Origin: a bacterium | GTDB taxonomy: Bacteria > Chloroflexota > Anaerolineae > Caldilineales > Caldilineaceae | DNA length: 64,000 bases | Reading direction: 5' to 3' | NCBI GenBank assembly: GCA_016124945.1 | Contig: WGMT01000033.1 | Coordinates: 124,001-188,000 of the forward strand | Part shown: piece by piece, positions 42,018 to 50,429 of the stretch | How the letters are laid out: every line of letters starts with the position of its first letter | Numbering within the stretch: position 1 is the stretch's first letter | The notes under the pieces: generated by a model | Seen by the model: only the letters and a program-made list of their open reading frames with translations | Database searches by the model: none | What the model was told of the DNA's origin: nothing | Translations under genes and position numbers: made by a program

Positions 42018-43837
42018 GCGCCATCCCCTTTCCCGCCCTGGTCGGCCTGGAGACGGCACAACAGGCCCTTATGCTCCTGGCTGTGGAACCGCGGCTGCGC
42101 GGCGTCGTGCTCTCGTCCAGCGCAGGCGCGGGGAAATCGAGCCTGGCGCGCGGGCTGCGCACGCTCCTCGGCGATGACGGCGTCCCCTTCATCGAAGTAC
42201 CGCCCAGCGCCGACATGGAAAGCCTGCTCTGCGGCCTCGATCTGCCTGCCACCCTGCGCAATGGACAACTGGTGACCCGCCGCGGCGCATTGGCCCGCGC
42301 CCACACCGGCGTCGTCTACGTTGATGGGATGAACTTAATGGCCGACGCTGCCGTTAACCTCTTAATCGCTGCTATGGACGAAGGCGAAGTGCGCGTCGAA
42401 CGCGAAGGACTCAGCTTGCGCTCGCCCGCCCGCTTCAGCCTCATTGGTTCCTACGACCCCTCGGAAGGCGGCCCGCGCATCCATTTACTTGACCGTGTCG
42501 GCCTGCTCGTCACCTTACCCAGCGCCGGTGACGCCAATCTGCGCGCCGAAGTGATCCGCCGTAACCTTGCCGTGGCTGTTACCGATTGGCAAGACGAAAC
42601 CAATGTGCTCCATGGTTTGATCAAGGCGGCACGCGCCCAACTGCCAGACGTTGTCATCAAGCCGGAACAGATCGCGCAACTGAGCCACCTGGCGTTGGCC
42701 TACGGCGTGCAAGGACACCGCGTCGATCTCTTCGCCGTCTATGCCGCCTGTGCGTCGGCGGCGCTCTCTTTGCGCGACTGCGTCGAAGACGAAGACATGG
42801 AAACCGCGGCGCGGCTGGTCATTTTGCCGCGAGCGACACAGATCCCCTCGCCGCCCGAGGAAGCGCCCCCGCCGCCGCCGGATCAGCAACCGCCGCCGCC
42901 CCCGCCGCCATCTTCCGAAAACGAAGATGAACCGGAAGACGACGAACCACCTTCGCAAGCGCCGCCCAGCCTGCCCGAAGAGCAGATCTTCGCCGCGCTG
43001 ATCACCGAGTTACCTGAGGATCTAGAAAATCTTCCCTTCCAAAACGTGCGCCGAGGACGAACCGGCTCGCGTGGTGCAACTGAAGGCAAGCGCGGGCGTC
43101 ACATTCGCAGCGTCCCCGGTGATCCACGACGGCACCGGCTGGATACGCTGGCGACGTTGCGCGCCGCCGCACCCTGGCAGCAGGTACGCACCCGCAACGC
43201 GCCACCGGCGCTTCAAGATCGCAAGCTTATCTTCCACCCAGACGATTTGCGGGTGAAGCAGTACCGCAGCAAAGCCGGCGCGCTCTTCTGCTTTGTGGTG
43301 GATGCCAGCGGCAGTATGGCCCTACACCGTATGCGTCAGGCCAAGGGTGCAGTACACAGCCTCTTGCAGAAAGCATACGTGAACCGCGACCGGGTGGCGC
43401 TCATCTCCTTTCGCGGCGGCGAAGCGGAGATCCTCATGCCGCCTACACAGAGCGTGGAACTGGCCCAGCGTGCCCTTGACCTGCTCCCTACCGGCGGCGG
43501 CACACCGTTGTCGTCGGCGCTGTTGCTGGGGGAAAGTGTAGCGGCGCAGGCACGCGCCCGTGGCATTTTGCAGACGGTGCTCGTCCTCCTCACCGATGGG
43601 CGTGCCAACGTCCCCTTGCGCGAGGGCAGCGATGTGCGCGCCGAATTACAGCAGATTGGCCGTCACATCGCCGGATCGAGTTTACGCGTCGTTGTGGTGG
43701 ACACTCAACGCAGCTATCTCAGCCGTGGTGAGGCGCGACAGCTCGCGTCCTGGCTGGGCGGTGAGTACGCCTACCTCCCTGGCGCAGACGGTGAACAGAT
43801 CGCGAACCTGGCCGCGGGCGCAGCCGAAGGCATTTGA
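42014..43837 (+). CDS. bchD: Mg-chelatase subunit D
   Basis: 607 residues. N-terminal AAA+-like domain with a changed P-loop (SSSAGAGKSS) and BchI-like blocks (VVYVDGMNLMADAAVNLLIA), so it may not hydrolyse ATP. A Pro- and acid-rich linker (about 276-325) joins it to a C-terminal von Willebrand A domain with the MIDAS motif DASGSM and TDGRANVPL. It bridges BchI and BchH. A family A palindrome lies between its stop and the convergent CopB gene. Last gene of the supercluster. Confidence 0.93.
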   Translation: MSAIPFPALVGLETAQQALMLLAVEPRLRGVVLSSSAGAGKSSLARGLRTLLGDDGVPFIEVPPSADMESLLCGLDLPATLRNGQLVTRRGALARAHTGVVYVDGMNLMADAAVNLLIAAMDEGEVRVEREGLSLRSPARFSLIGSYDPSEGGPRIHLLDRVGLLVTLPSAGDANLRAEVIRRNLAVAVTDWQDETNVLHGLIKAARAQLPDVVIKPEQIAQLSHLALAYGVQGHRVDLFAVYAACASAALSLRDCVEDEDMETAARLVILPRATQIPSPPEEAPPPPPDQQPPPPPPPSSENEDEPEDDEPPSQAPPSLPEEQIFAALITELPEDLENLPFQNVRRGRTGSRGATEGKRGRHIRSVPGDPRRHRLDTLATLRAAAPWQQVRTRNAPPALQDRKLIFHPDDLRVKQYRSKAGALFCFVVDASGSMALHRMRQAKGAVHSLLQKAYVNRDRVALISFRGGEAEILMPPTQSVELAQRALDLLPTGGGTPLSSALLLGESVAAQARARGILQTVLVLLTDGRANVPLREGSDVRAELQQIGRHIAGSSLRVVVVDTQRSYLSRGEARQLASWLGGEYAYLPGADGEQIANLAAGAAEGI

Positions 43838-43843
43838 TCCGAA

Positions 43844-43935
43844 ATAGAACGCGGATTGGGCGGATCTCAGCGGATTTTTCAGAAATAACGAAGAAATCTG
43901 TTAGACCTATCCGATCCGCCCAATCCGCGTTCTAT
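43844..43935. repeat. Intergenic palindrome, family A (copy 4)
   Basis: Perfect 23-bp arms 43844-43866 (ATAGAACGCGGATTGGGCGGATC) shown here as ATAGAACGCGGATTGGGCGG plus three bases, and 43913-43935, with a 46-nt spacer. Between convergent bchD and CopB genes; likely bidirectional hairpin. Same core word as copy 1. Confidence 0.9.
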
Positions 43936-46149
43936 CTAAGTGGCCAATTGTACACGCCGCAGCAGTTGAGCGTTCAAGGCGACGATGATCGTACTTAACG
44001 ACATGAGCCCTGCGCCAATCGCCGGTGAAATCGCTGGAATGCCCAAGGGCACGAGGACGCCAGCGGCCAATGGGATGGCGACGATATTGTAGCCGGCCGC
44101 CCACCACAAGTTCTGCACCATCTTCCGTCGTGTTGCCCCGCTCAGCTCAATCGCTTTTACCACATCTAGCGGGTTGCTTCGCACCAGGACGATCCCTGCC
44201 GATTCGACAGCGACGTCGGTGCCGCTGCCGATGGCAATGCCTACATCGGCGCGGGTGAGGGCTGGTGCGTCGTTGACGCCGTCGCCCACCATCGCCACCT
44301 TCTTGCCCTGACGCTGGAGTTCGGCCACTTTGCTGTCTTTGTGTTCGGGCAGCACCTGGGCGAAGTAGGTGTCAATCCCCAACTCCGCGGCGACGGCTTT
44401 GGCAACGGCTTCACTGTCACCTGTGAGCATGGCCACTTCGATCCCCATTTTGTGGAGTCTTTCCACGGCCAGCCGGCTTTCCTCACGGATGACGTCGGCC
44501 AGGGCAAAGGCGGCAACGGTTTCGCCTTCCACAATGAGCAGCACCACGCTCTCTCCTTTGCCGGCGGCGTCTTCTTCGAACGCCGCTATCTCCTGTGACG
44601 GGCGGATCTCCAACATTTCTAGCAAACGGGGGCCGCCCACATAGACAGTTTTTCCCTCATGCGTAGCCTTGACGCCACGCCCTTTGATCGCCTCGAAACT
44701 ATGGACGTCGGGGAGCAACAGATCGCGGTCCTCGGCGCTGAGACGAATGCCGCGGGCGATGGTGTGTTCCGAATCGCCTTCGATGCTCGCCGCCAGCGCC
44801 AGGGCGTCGTCTTCAGCCCAGCCCTCCGCCGTAGTCACATTCACCACTTTGAATTCGCCTGCGGTGAGCGTTCCCGTCTTGTCGAAGATGACGGTGTCGA
44901 GATCGCGGGCGCTTTCCATAGCCCCACGATTTCGCACAAGGATGCCGTTTTTGGCCGCCAACGCTGTACTAATCGCCACCACCAGCGGCACCGCCAACCC
45001 CAACGCATGCGGACAGGCAATCACCAACACCGTAGCCACGCGCTCGATGACTTCCACATCGAAACCGGTCGCCAGGATCCAGGCAAGCGCGGTGAGCGCG
45101 GCGGCGGCCAGGGCAATGTAGAAGAGCCAGCCGGCGGCGCGGTCCGCCAGCAGTTGGGCGCCGGATTTGCTGTTCTGTGCCTCGTCCACGAGGCGCATGA
45201 TGCCGGCCAGCGTGGTCTCGTCACCTGTGGCGCTGACATGGATACGCAGACTGCCGTCGCCGTTGATTGTCCCCGCGATGACGCGGTCGCCCGCTTCTTT
45301 GTCCACCGGTTTGGATTCGCCGGTGATCATCGCTTCGTTGACGGCTGAGGCACCCTCGATGATTTCGCCGTCTGCCGGCACACTCGCCCCAGGACGGACG
45401 AGGACGACGTCTTCTGCGCGCAACGCAGTCACCGGCACCGTTTCTGTTTCGCCGTCTTCGAGCAGGCGTTCGGCGGTATCGGGCATCAACTTCGCCAGTT
45501 CGTCCAGCGCGCCGGACGCCTGGCGCACGCTACGCATTTCGAGCCAGTGACCCAGCAACATAATGTCGATGAGCGTCACCAATTCCCAGAAGAAGCCCAT
45601 TGTGTCGGGCAAGAAGAGCGCGACGACGCTGTAAACAAAGGCGACGCTGATGGCAAGGGAGATCAGTGTCATCATCCCTGGCTTGCGGTTGCGCACTTCG
45701 GGGATGGCCATCTTGAGAAAGGGCCAACCGCCGTAGACGAAGACGACGACGGCAAAGATCGGGCCGATCCACGTGCTGCCAGGGAAGGGCGGTGGGGTAT
45801 ACCCTAGCCAAGACTGGATCATTTCGCTGTAGATCAGCACCGGCACAGAGAGGACGAGCGACACCCAGAACTTACGCCGGAACATCTGCTCGTGTCCTGA
45901 GTGGTCGACGCCGTGGGCACTGTGATCTGCGTGACCGGCGGTATCGTGTCTCGTATCGTGCTGTCGGTCACCGTCTTCGGGCATCTCGCCCACGTGGCCC
46001 ATTTCTTCGCGCGTCGTATGGACGTGCCGGCGCAATGCCGCGGATTCGTGCTTGTGCTTTCCCTGGGCCTGGTTGTGCGCAACGTGCTGTTCTTGTTCGT
46101 GCTGTTCTTGTTCGTGTTGTTCCTTTTCGTGCTGTGAATGGTTGTTCAT
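43936..46149 (-). CDS. copB: Copper-exporting P1B-type ATPase (CopB-like)
   Basis: 737 residues. P-type ATPase with phosphorylation site DKTGT, TGES, MVGDGVNDAPAL and the membrane metal motif CPHALG; CPH rather than CPC marks the CopB/P1B-3 group, which exports copper. The N-terminus is a His-rich tail of about 90 residues (HEQEQHEQEQHVAHNQAQ then HDTAGHADHSAHGVDHSGHE) in place of a CXXC domain, also typical of CopB. Located in the plasma membrane. Heads a copper block with the multicopper oxidase at 48302. Confidence 0.92.
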   Translation of the reverse strand: MNNHSQHEKEQHEQEQHEQEQHVAHNQAQGKHKHESAALRRHVHTTREEMGHVGEMPEDGDRQHDTRHDTAGHADHSAHGVDHSGHEQMFRRKFWVSLVLSVPVLIYSEMIQSWLGYTPPPFPGSTWIGPIFAVVVFVYGGWPFLKMAIPEVRNRKPGMMTLISLAISVAFVYSVVALFLPDTMGFFWELVTLIDIMLLGHWLEMRSVRQASGALDELAKLMPDTAERLLEDGETETVPVTALRAEDVVLVRPGASVPADGEIIEGASAVNEAMITGESKPVDKEAGDRVIAGTINGDGSLRIHVSATGDETTLAGIMRLVDEAQNSKSGAQLLADRAAGWLFYIALAAAALTALAWILATGFDVEVIERVATVLVIACPHALGLAVPLVVAISTALAAKNGILVRNRGAMESARDLDTVIFDKTGTLTAGEFKVVNVTTAEGWAEDDALALAASIEGDSEHTIARGIRLSAEDRDLLLPDVHSFEAIKGRGVKATHEGKTVYVGGPRLLEMLEIRPSQEIAAFEEDAAGKGESVVLLIVEGETVAAFALADVIREESRLAVERLHKMGIEVAMLTGDSEAVAKAVAAELGIDTYFAQVLPEHKDSKVAELQRQGKKVAMVGDGVNDAPALTRADVGIAIGSGTDVAVESAGIVLVRSNPLDVVKAIELSGATRRKMVQNLWWAAGYNIVAIPLAAGVLVPLGIPAISPAIGAGLMSLSTIIVALNAQLLRRVQLAT

Positions 46150-46238
46150 GGTTGCCTCTTTCTTCGCTAACCGAATAGGAGTGAGCGAGTTCTAAGTAGG
46201 TGCAGTCCAGGCGTTTAGCCTGTCCATTCAACAACTGC

Positions 46239-46862
46239 TTAGTTTTCTATGTTGCCATCCTGGACATTCAGTTGCATTAACTTTTTCTGTCGGCGATGCT
46301 GCCACCACAACCCGAGCAGGTAAGCCACCAAGGCGAGGTCGAGCAGATGTTCCAGCGGCGATACCAACCAGGCGTAGTATCCCAGCTCCCAGTAGCTAAT
46401 TGGGCTGGCAAAACGGTAGGTCCAATTAAACGGGAACAAGAGCAACGGCCCATCGCTATGGTGCGTAAAGATGTCGATCACGGTGTGTAGCCCGGCGCCG
46501 ACTGCCAGCCAAAGCAAGCGCATCCCCCACAGGTGGTGGCGCAAGCGCCAACCAATCACCCCGATGGTGAGCAAGATGAAGGGTGCCTGAAAGAAATTAT
46601 GCCCAATGATCCACATCGGATCTCGATAGAAGAGATCAAAGTGCATGTACTCCATCACCGACATCACCGTCTGCTCGACGGAAATCGGGGCGATCCACAG
46701 ATAGTATGGCCAAAACACCACTGTGAGCAGCGTAAAGGGAATGTCGGGCAGGATAGATCCAACCAAAAGCCACGGCGTATTGACCTTCTGTTGGCGCTGT
46801 TTGAGTTGGACATTTAGCGCTGCCGTGATGAGGAAATGTGAGTAGGTCTGCATAAAAAACAT
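46239..46862 (-). CDS. Membrane protein resembling metal-dependent hydrolase YdjM family
   Basis: 207 residues from ATG 46862; ATG 46880 and 46853 are in frame too. Starts MFFMQTYSHFLITAALN, then GSILPDIPF and HNFFQAPFILL, IDIFTHHSDGPLL and about five membrane helices. The H.LIT - LPD - H - D..TH pattern is like membrane-bound putative hydrolases (YdjM/DUF4184-type), proposed to bind a metal. Identification is moderate. Sits between CopB and the small secreted protein and shares CopB's strand. Link to copper is not shown. Confidence 0.5.
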   Translation of the reverse strand: MFFMQTYSHFLITAALNVQLKQRQQKVNTPWLLVGSILPDIPFTLLTVVFWPYYLWIAPISVEQTVMSVMEYMHFDLFYRDPMWIIGHNFFQAPFILLTIGVIGWRLRHHLWGMRLLWLAVGAGLHTVIDIFTHHSDGPLLLFPFNWTYRFASPISYWELGYYAWLVSPLEHLLDLALVAYLLGLWWQHRRQKKLMQLNVQDGNIEN

Positions 46863-47119
46863 CCAATTTCTCTGGTACACAAGGCTATTCGTTTCGGTGT
46901 AAAAACTAACTTACTATGTTCTACCTCCCTAGCATATAGGGGAGTAACATACCTTCCGCTTGGTCGCTAGTAGGCAATTGTGCTTGTTGAATAACTACCG
47001 AAATGACCTATGACTACAGGCAACAACTACTTTATGCTTTGGTTATCCAGCAAGGATTGAGAACAACACAATCATCTCCTGCGGCGACTGAGTTGCCCAC
47101 CACAAAAGAGGGAACCAAA
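46863..47119. other. Divergent intergenic region
   Basis: Between the minus-strand hydrolase-like gene and the plus-strand secreted protein gene. Contains CTCCCTAGCATATAGGGGAG near 46923, an imperfect palindrome that could be an operator for the divergent genes. No gene seen. Confidence 0.35.
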
Positions 47120-47431
47120 ATGAAGAAGATGAGAGTAGTGATCGCTGCATCGGCATTAATGTTGGCCATGAGCTTTGTGCTGGGCACAATGCCGGTCTCT
47201 GCTGAGGACGGTGCTGTGGGTGCGTGTCCTACGGCGTTTGAGCTACATGCCATCGGTCACCATGGTGGCGGCATGGGCGGCGGAGAGATGGAACATATGC
47301 ACAAACACGTTGGCTTGTCCATGGATGCAATGGATACCAACGGCGACGGCTACGTCTGCATGAAGAAAGTGGGCAAAGATGGCGGCATCCACGTCCATGT
47401 AGACAACAATCTGCCACTGAAGAAGCGCTAG
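47120..47431 (+). CDS. Small secreted protein with acidic calcium-like and His-rich motifs
   Basis: 103 residues from ATG 47120 (AGAGGGAACCAAA upstream). Signal peptide about 1-29 ending VSAEDG. The mature part has ACPTAFELHAIGHHGG, a Met/His-rich stretch (EMEHMHKHVGLSMDAMD), an EF-loop-like DTNGDGYVCMKKV and a terminal IHVHVDNNLP. Similar small proteins occur in Chloroflexota and Actinobacteria, function unknown. His and Met content fits metal binding, and the neighbours suggest copper. Confidence 0.6.
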   Translation: MKKMRVVIAASALMLAMSFVLGTMPVSAEDGAVGACPTAFELHAIGHHGGGMGGGEMEHMHKHVGLSMDAMDTNGDGYVCMKKVGKDGGIHVHVDNNLPLKKR

Positions 47432-47475
47432 AGCAGCCAGCAAAGGATGAAACACAAGTTGGGGACGTGTTCGCC

Positions 47476-47543
47476 ACAGTGCCAGGCACGGGCCAAGCGC
47501 ACATGATTTGGCGGATGATGCGATGGCCTGTGCCTGGCACTGT
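47476..47543. repeat. Inverted repeat with GTGCCAGGCAC arms
   Basis: ACAGTGCCAGGCACGGGCCA (47476-47495) pairs with TGGCCTGTGCCTGGCACTGT (47524-47543), one mismatch. The word GTGCCAGGCAC is also at about 40732, so this is a second repeat family. Confidence 0.85.
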
Positions 47544-47656
47544 TCGCCCCATGAAGTTTCAAACTGTGCATGGACGCCAACGTTTTGACATGATATGATC
47601 AGGTAGGGAGGGGGGGGCGCCATCAGGCTTCCGTGAATCTAATATGTGTAGATATG

Positions 47657-47694
47657 GGGAGGTCTGCTGTCGACAGCAAACCTCCCTGTTTTTT
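47657..47694 (+). terminator. Rho-independent terminator-like hairpin
   Basis: GGGAGGT (47657-47663) pairs with ACCTCCC (47680-47686) around the palindrome TGCTGTCGACAGCA, followed by TGTTTTTT. Ends transcription from the secreted protein gene, or attenuates the SHOCT gene 55 nt downstream. Confidence 0.75.
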
Positions 47695-47748
47695 CGCGAA
47701 CACTGCGTTGGTGAAACCCCGCGCTGCACAAGAGAGGAGTCTATTGTT

Positions 47749-47997
47749 ATGATGAATGGATGGGGAATGGGTGGATGGATGGCCGGTATGGGCTTTGTCT
47801 GGCTCATCCTGATTCTGCTTGCAGTCGCGTTCATCGTCTTGGGCATCGTTATGGCGAAACGAGTCAGCTCAACAGGCGGATCATCACCGCCACACAATGG
47901 ATCGAAATCAGCGCTCGAAATCCTCGATGAACGATATGCCGGAGGCGAAATCAGCCGCAAAGAGTATGACGAAATGCGACGGACCCTCGAACGGTGA
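47749..47997 (+). CDS. SHOCT-domain small membrane protein
   Basis: 82 residues from ATG 47749 (AGAGAGGAGTC upstream). One membrane helix at about 12-34 (GFVWLILILLAVAFIVLGIV), then a C-terminal SHOCT domain (ALEILDERYAGGEISRKEYD, EMRRTL). SHOCT domains are short two-helix units at the ends of membrane proteins, thought to aid oligomer formation; often beside copper resistance genes. The earlier open frame has no ribosome site. Confidence 0.8.
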   Translation: MMNGWGMGGWMAGMGFVWLILILLAVAFIVLGIVMAKRVSSTGGSSPPHNGSKSALEILDERYAGGEISRKEYDEMRRTLER

Positions 47998-48019
47998 ATG
48001 AGCCGACAGAATCGCCTAG

Positions 48020-48059
48020 AGCCCAAAGCCATTGCCGGTGAAGGCAGTGGCTTTGGGCT
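48020..48059 (+). terminator. Hairpin after the SHOCT gene
   Basis: Perfect 12-bp stem AGCCCAAAGCCA / TGGCTTTGGGCT with a 16-nt loop, 22 nt after the stop, followed by TCTACTG. Weak T-tract. Confidence 0.65.
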
Positions 48060-48217
48060 TCTACTGTGTGGCCGATGCTACCGGCAGCGACAGCAGAATA
48101 AGACTACGAGACGCAGTAGGCAAAAATGCCTGTTCAAGCATAGGCTAGGTGACTCTGTGTTTGCTGTGCTTGGTCAGTTATGCTCCTGCTTTGAGAAGAC
48201 GACTCGCTTGTATGCGT

Positions 48218-48272
48218 CCCAGTTGTCCATCCCAGTTGTTCATCCCCAATTGTTCATCCCCAATTGTTCATC
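48218..48272. repeat. Degenerate tandem repeats before the oxidase gene
   Basis: About four copies of a 15-17-bp unit like CCCCAATTGTTCATC in the 5' region of the multicopper oxidase gene, ending 30 nt before its start. The reading frame is open through them but they are unlikely to be translated. Confidence 0.7.
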
Positions 48273-48301
48273 ATGGTTGCTTACCGGAGACATTAACACT
48301 T

Positions 48302-50221
48302 ATGTTGAAACAGAATCAGCTACGCTTTGGCCTTATCTTTGCTCCCTTTTTGGTCGTAGTGCTCATGGTTGGTGCCTATACGGTCGGGACCATGTCGCAT
48401 AGTGACGCTCTGGCTGCACAAGCCTCCACACCCACCGCCAATCCACATGCCGGACATGGAGCAGCAGCGACCACGCCAACCGCTGATCCCCACGCCGGGC
48501 ACGGGACGACTGCCGCCACACCCACTGCCGATCCCCACGCCGGACACAGCCCAGAATCCGAATCAACCACAGCAGAAACAGCGTCGCCGGCTGCGTTTGA
48601 AGAATTGGTGGAAGAGTGGGAGACCATGCAAGAACATCGCGGACATGGCATGCTCCACCCCACCGACGAGCACATTGAACACATGACCTCGATGTTGGTA
48701 CGCCTGCAACAGGTGATGGCTGATGCATCTCCGGCTGAACACGCAGCCATGCACGACCGCACCACACCAATGCTTCAAGAGATGATGCCTATGTTTGCCG
48801 AGATCATGGACGAAATCGACGCCATGTCCGCCGAGGAGCACCCCCCTCACATGGCGGCTGCCCTCACCATGTTCGAGGAACTGACCGGATTGATGGCGAT
48901 GATGTCGTCTCACTCAGCACATCAAGCACACAATAGCACTGTTTCTGCTTCCAAACCCCTGTCCGGCACGATGTCCATGGAGAATATGTCCATGGAGAAT
49001 ATGTCCATGGAGAATATGCACGGCATGGGGATGATGGACGACATGCAAGGCATGATGGCCCGTATGCAGGGGATGATGGAAGAGATGCACGGTTCCATGC
49101 CCATGCGCGACATGGAAGGCATGATGGGCCGCATGAAAGAGATGAGAGGGATGATGAACAAAATGGGCGGCATGGACGAGGGCGACAACGCCTCCGCTGA
49201 TCCCCATGCCGCTCACAGTGCAGCCGACGCAGAGGCCACGCCGATGGTCGATCCCCATGCCGGGCACGGTAGTGCTGCGGCTGCATCAGCAGGCACAGCC
49301 GCTCACGATGCCCATGCTGGTCACGGCGGACCGATTCCCTCTGAAAATGTTCCCGACGCCGTGGAAAACCTTGGCAGTCAGCCCCTTGCCTTCACCGAAG
49401 AGGACGGCGTCAAAGTCTTCGAACTCACTGCACAACCGGTGCGCTGGAATATCATCGACGGCGATGAACCGGTCACGGTAACAGCCTGGAGCTACAACGG
49501 CACCGTCCCGGGCCCCATGATCCGGGCGACGGAGGGCGAACAGGTGCGTATCGTCCTCACCAACAATTTGCCCGAGGCTACCAGCATCCACTGGCACGGC
49601 ATGCCCGTCCCCTACGAAATGGACGGCATGACGCCGGTCGCACCAGGCGAAAGCTTCACCTACGAATTCACTGCCCCTGCCGCCGGTAGCTACATGTACC
49701 ATTCACACATTGAGTCAGACAAACAGGTGATGGTGGGTCTCTACGCTCCCTTCATTGTCGAACCGGCTGAACCCGAAGCCAATCCACCGGCTGTAGACGT
49801 GATGTGGCTGCTCTCTGAATGGCGTATGATTGGCGGCGAAACCTACCCTGCTATGCCGATGACCGACGGCGACCCCAACTACTTTACCATCAACGGCAAA
49901 GCCTACCCGAGCACCGAAAAGATCGTGGTAAAGCAGGGCGAAACCGTGCGCATTCGCATCGCCGGCATCGGCCAGTTTGCCCATCCTATGCATCTGCACG
50001 GCATGAACTTCCGCATCGTTGGCTACGACGGCGTGTCGTTGCGACCGGAACAGCAGATTGTGCGCAACACCGTCACCGTCAACCCGGGTGAGATTGTGGA
50101 CATCGAATTCACCGCCGACAACCTGGGTACGTGGATGTTCCACTGTCACATCTTGCACCACGTCACCAACGACGGTGTAGAACCGGGCGGCTTGCTGGCC
50201 ATTGTGGAAGTGGTTGAGTAG
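48302..50221 (+). CDS. Multicopper oxidase, two-domain type, with Met/His-rich N-terminus
   Basis: 639 residues from ATG 48302. Membrane anchor or signal at about 9-28. Residues 30-330 are low-complexity and metal-binding: several PHAGHG repeats, a helical middle, three SMENM repeats and a Met-rich run (MGMMDDMQGMMARMQGMMEE). From about 335 there are only two cupredoxin domains, with copper motifs HWHG (about 429), HSHI, HPMHLHG and HCHILHH, so it looks like a small-laccase-type enzyme that works as a trimer. Oxidises Cu(I) or phenols outside the cell. The 5' repeat DNA makes an earlier start unlikely. Confidence 0.85.
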   Translation: MLKQNQLRFGLIFAPFLVVVLMVGAYTVGTMSHSDALAAQASTPTANPHAGHGAAATTPTADPHAGHGTTAATPTADPHAGHSPESESTTAETASPAAFEELVEEWETMQEHRGHGMLHPTDEHIEHMTSMLVRLQQVMADASPAEHAAMHDRTTPMLQEMMPMFAEIMDEIDAMSAEEHPPHMAAALTMFEELTGLMAMMSSHSAHQAHNSTVSASKPLSGTMSMENMSMENMSMENMHGMGMMDDMQGMMARMQGMMEEMHGSMPMRDMEGMMGRMKEMRGMMNKMGGMDEGDNASADPHAAHSAADAEATPMVDPHAGHGSAAAASAGTAAHDAHAGHGGPIPSENVPDAVENLGSQPLAFTEEDGVKVFELTAQPVRWNIIDGDEPVTVTAWSYNGTVPGPMIRATEGEQVRIVLTNNLPEATSIHWHGMPVPYEMDGMTPVAPGESFTYEFTAPAAGSYMYHSHIESDKQVMVGLYAPFIVEPAEPEANPPAVDVMWLLSEWRMIGGETYPAMPMTDGDPNYFTINGKAYPSTEKIVVKQGETVRIRIAGIGQFAHPMHLHGMNFRIVGYDGVSLRPEQQIVRNTVTVNPGEIVDIEFTADNLGTWMFHCHILHHVTNDGVEPGGLLAIVEVVE

Positions 50222-50292
50222 CGGACGTTAGTAGTATTGCCGGTGGACGGACGATTGTAGACGTCTCGCGTCTAGACGTTTAGACGAGAGAT

Positions 50293-50338
50293 GGAGGACG
50301 AACGTTGAGCAAATGGATGTGCTTAACGTTCGTCCTCC
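50293..50338. terminator. Strong hairpin between oxidase and response regulator
   Basis: 18-bp stem with one G-T pair: GGAGGACGAACGTTGAGC (50293-50310) / GCTTAACGTTCGTCCTCC (50321-50338), 10-nt loop. A second smaller hairpin with AGACGTCTCGCGTCTAGACG precedes it at about 50255-50290. Separates oxidase and two-component genes. Confidence 0.75.
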
Positions 50339-50429
50339 GTCTTGGCCTGTGCAGGCTTTGCACCCTTTGCCTATCGGGGTAACATTGGGCGAATCACCTG
50401 GTCTAAGAAGGAATCAAGAGGTAGAAAGA

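Noticed and set aside
41037..42059. 340-residue minus-strand frame
   Set aside because: Antisense shadow of bchI; no domain recognised.
48149..48301. N-terminal extension of the multicopper oxidase
   Set aside because: Runs through degenerate DNA repeats; a membrane signal begins cleanly at ATG 48302.
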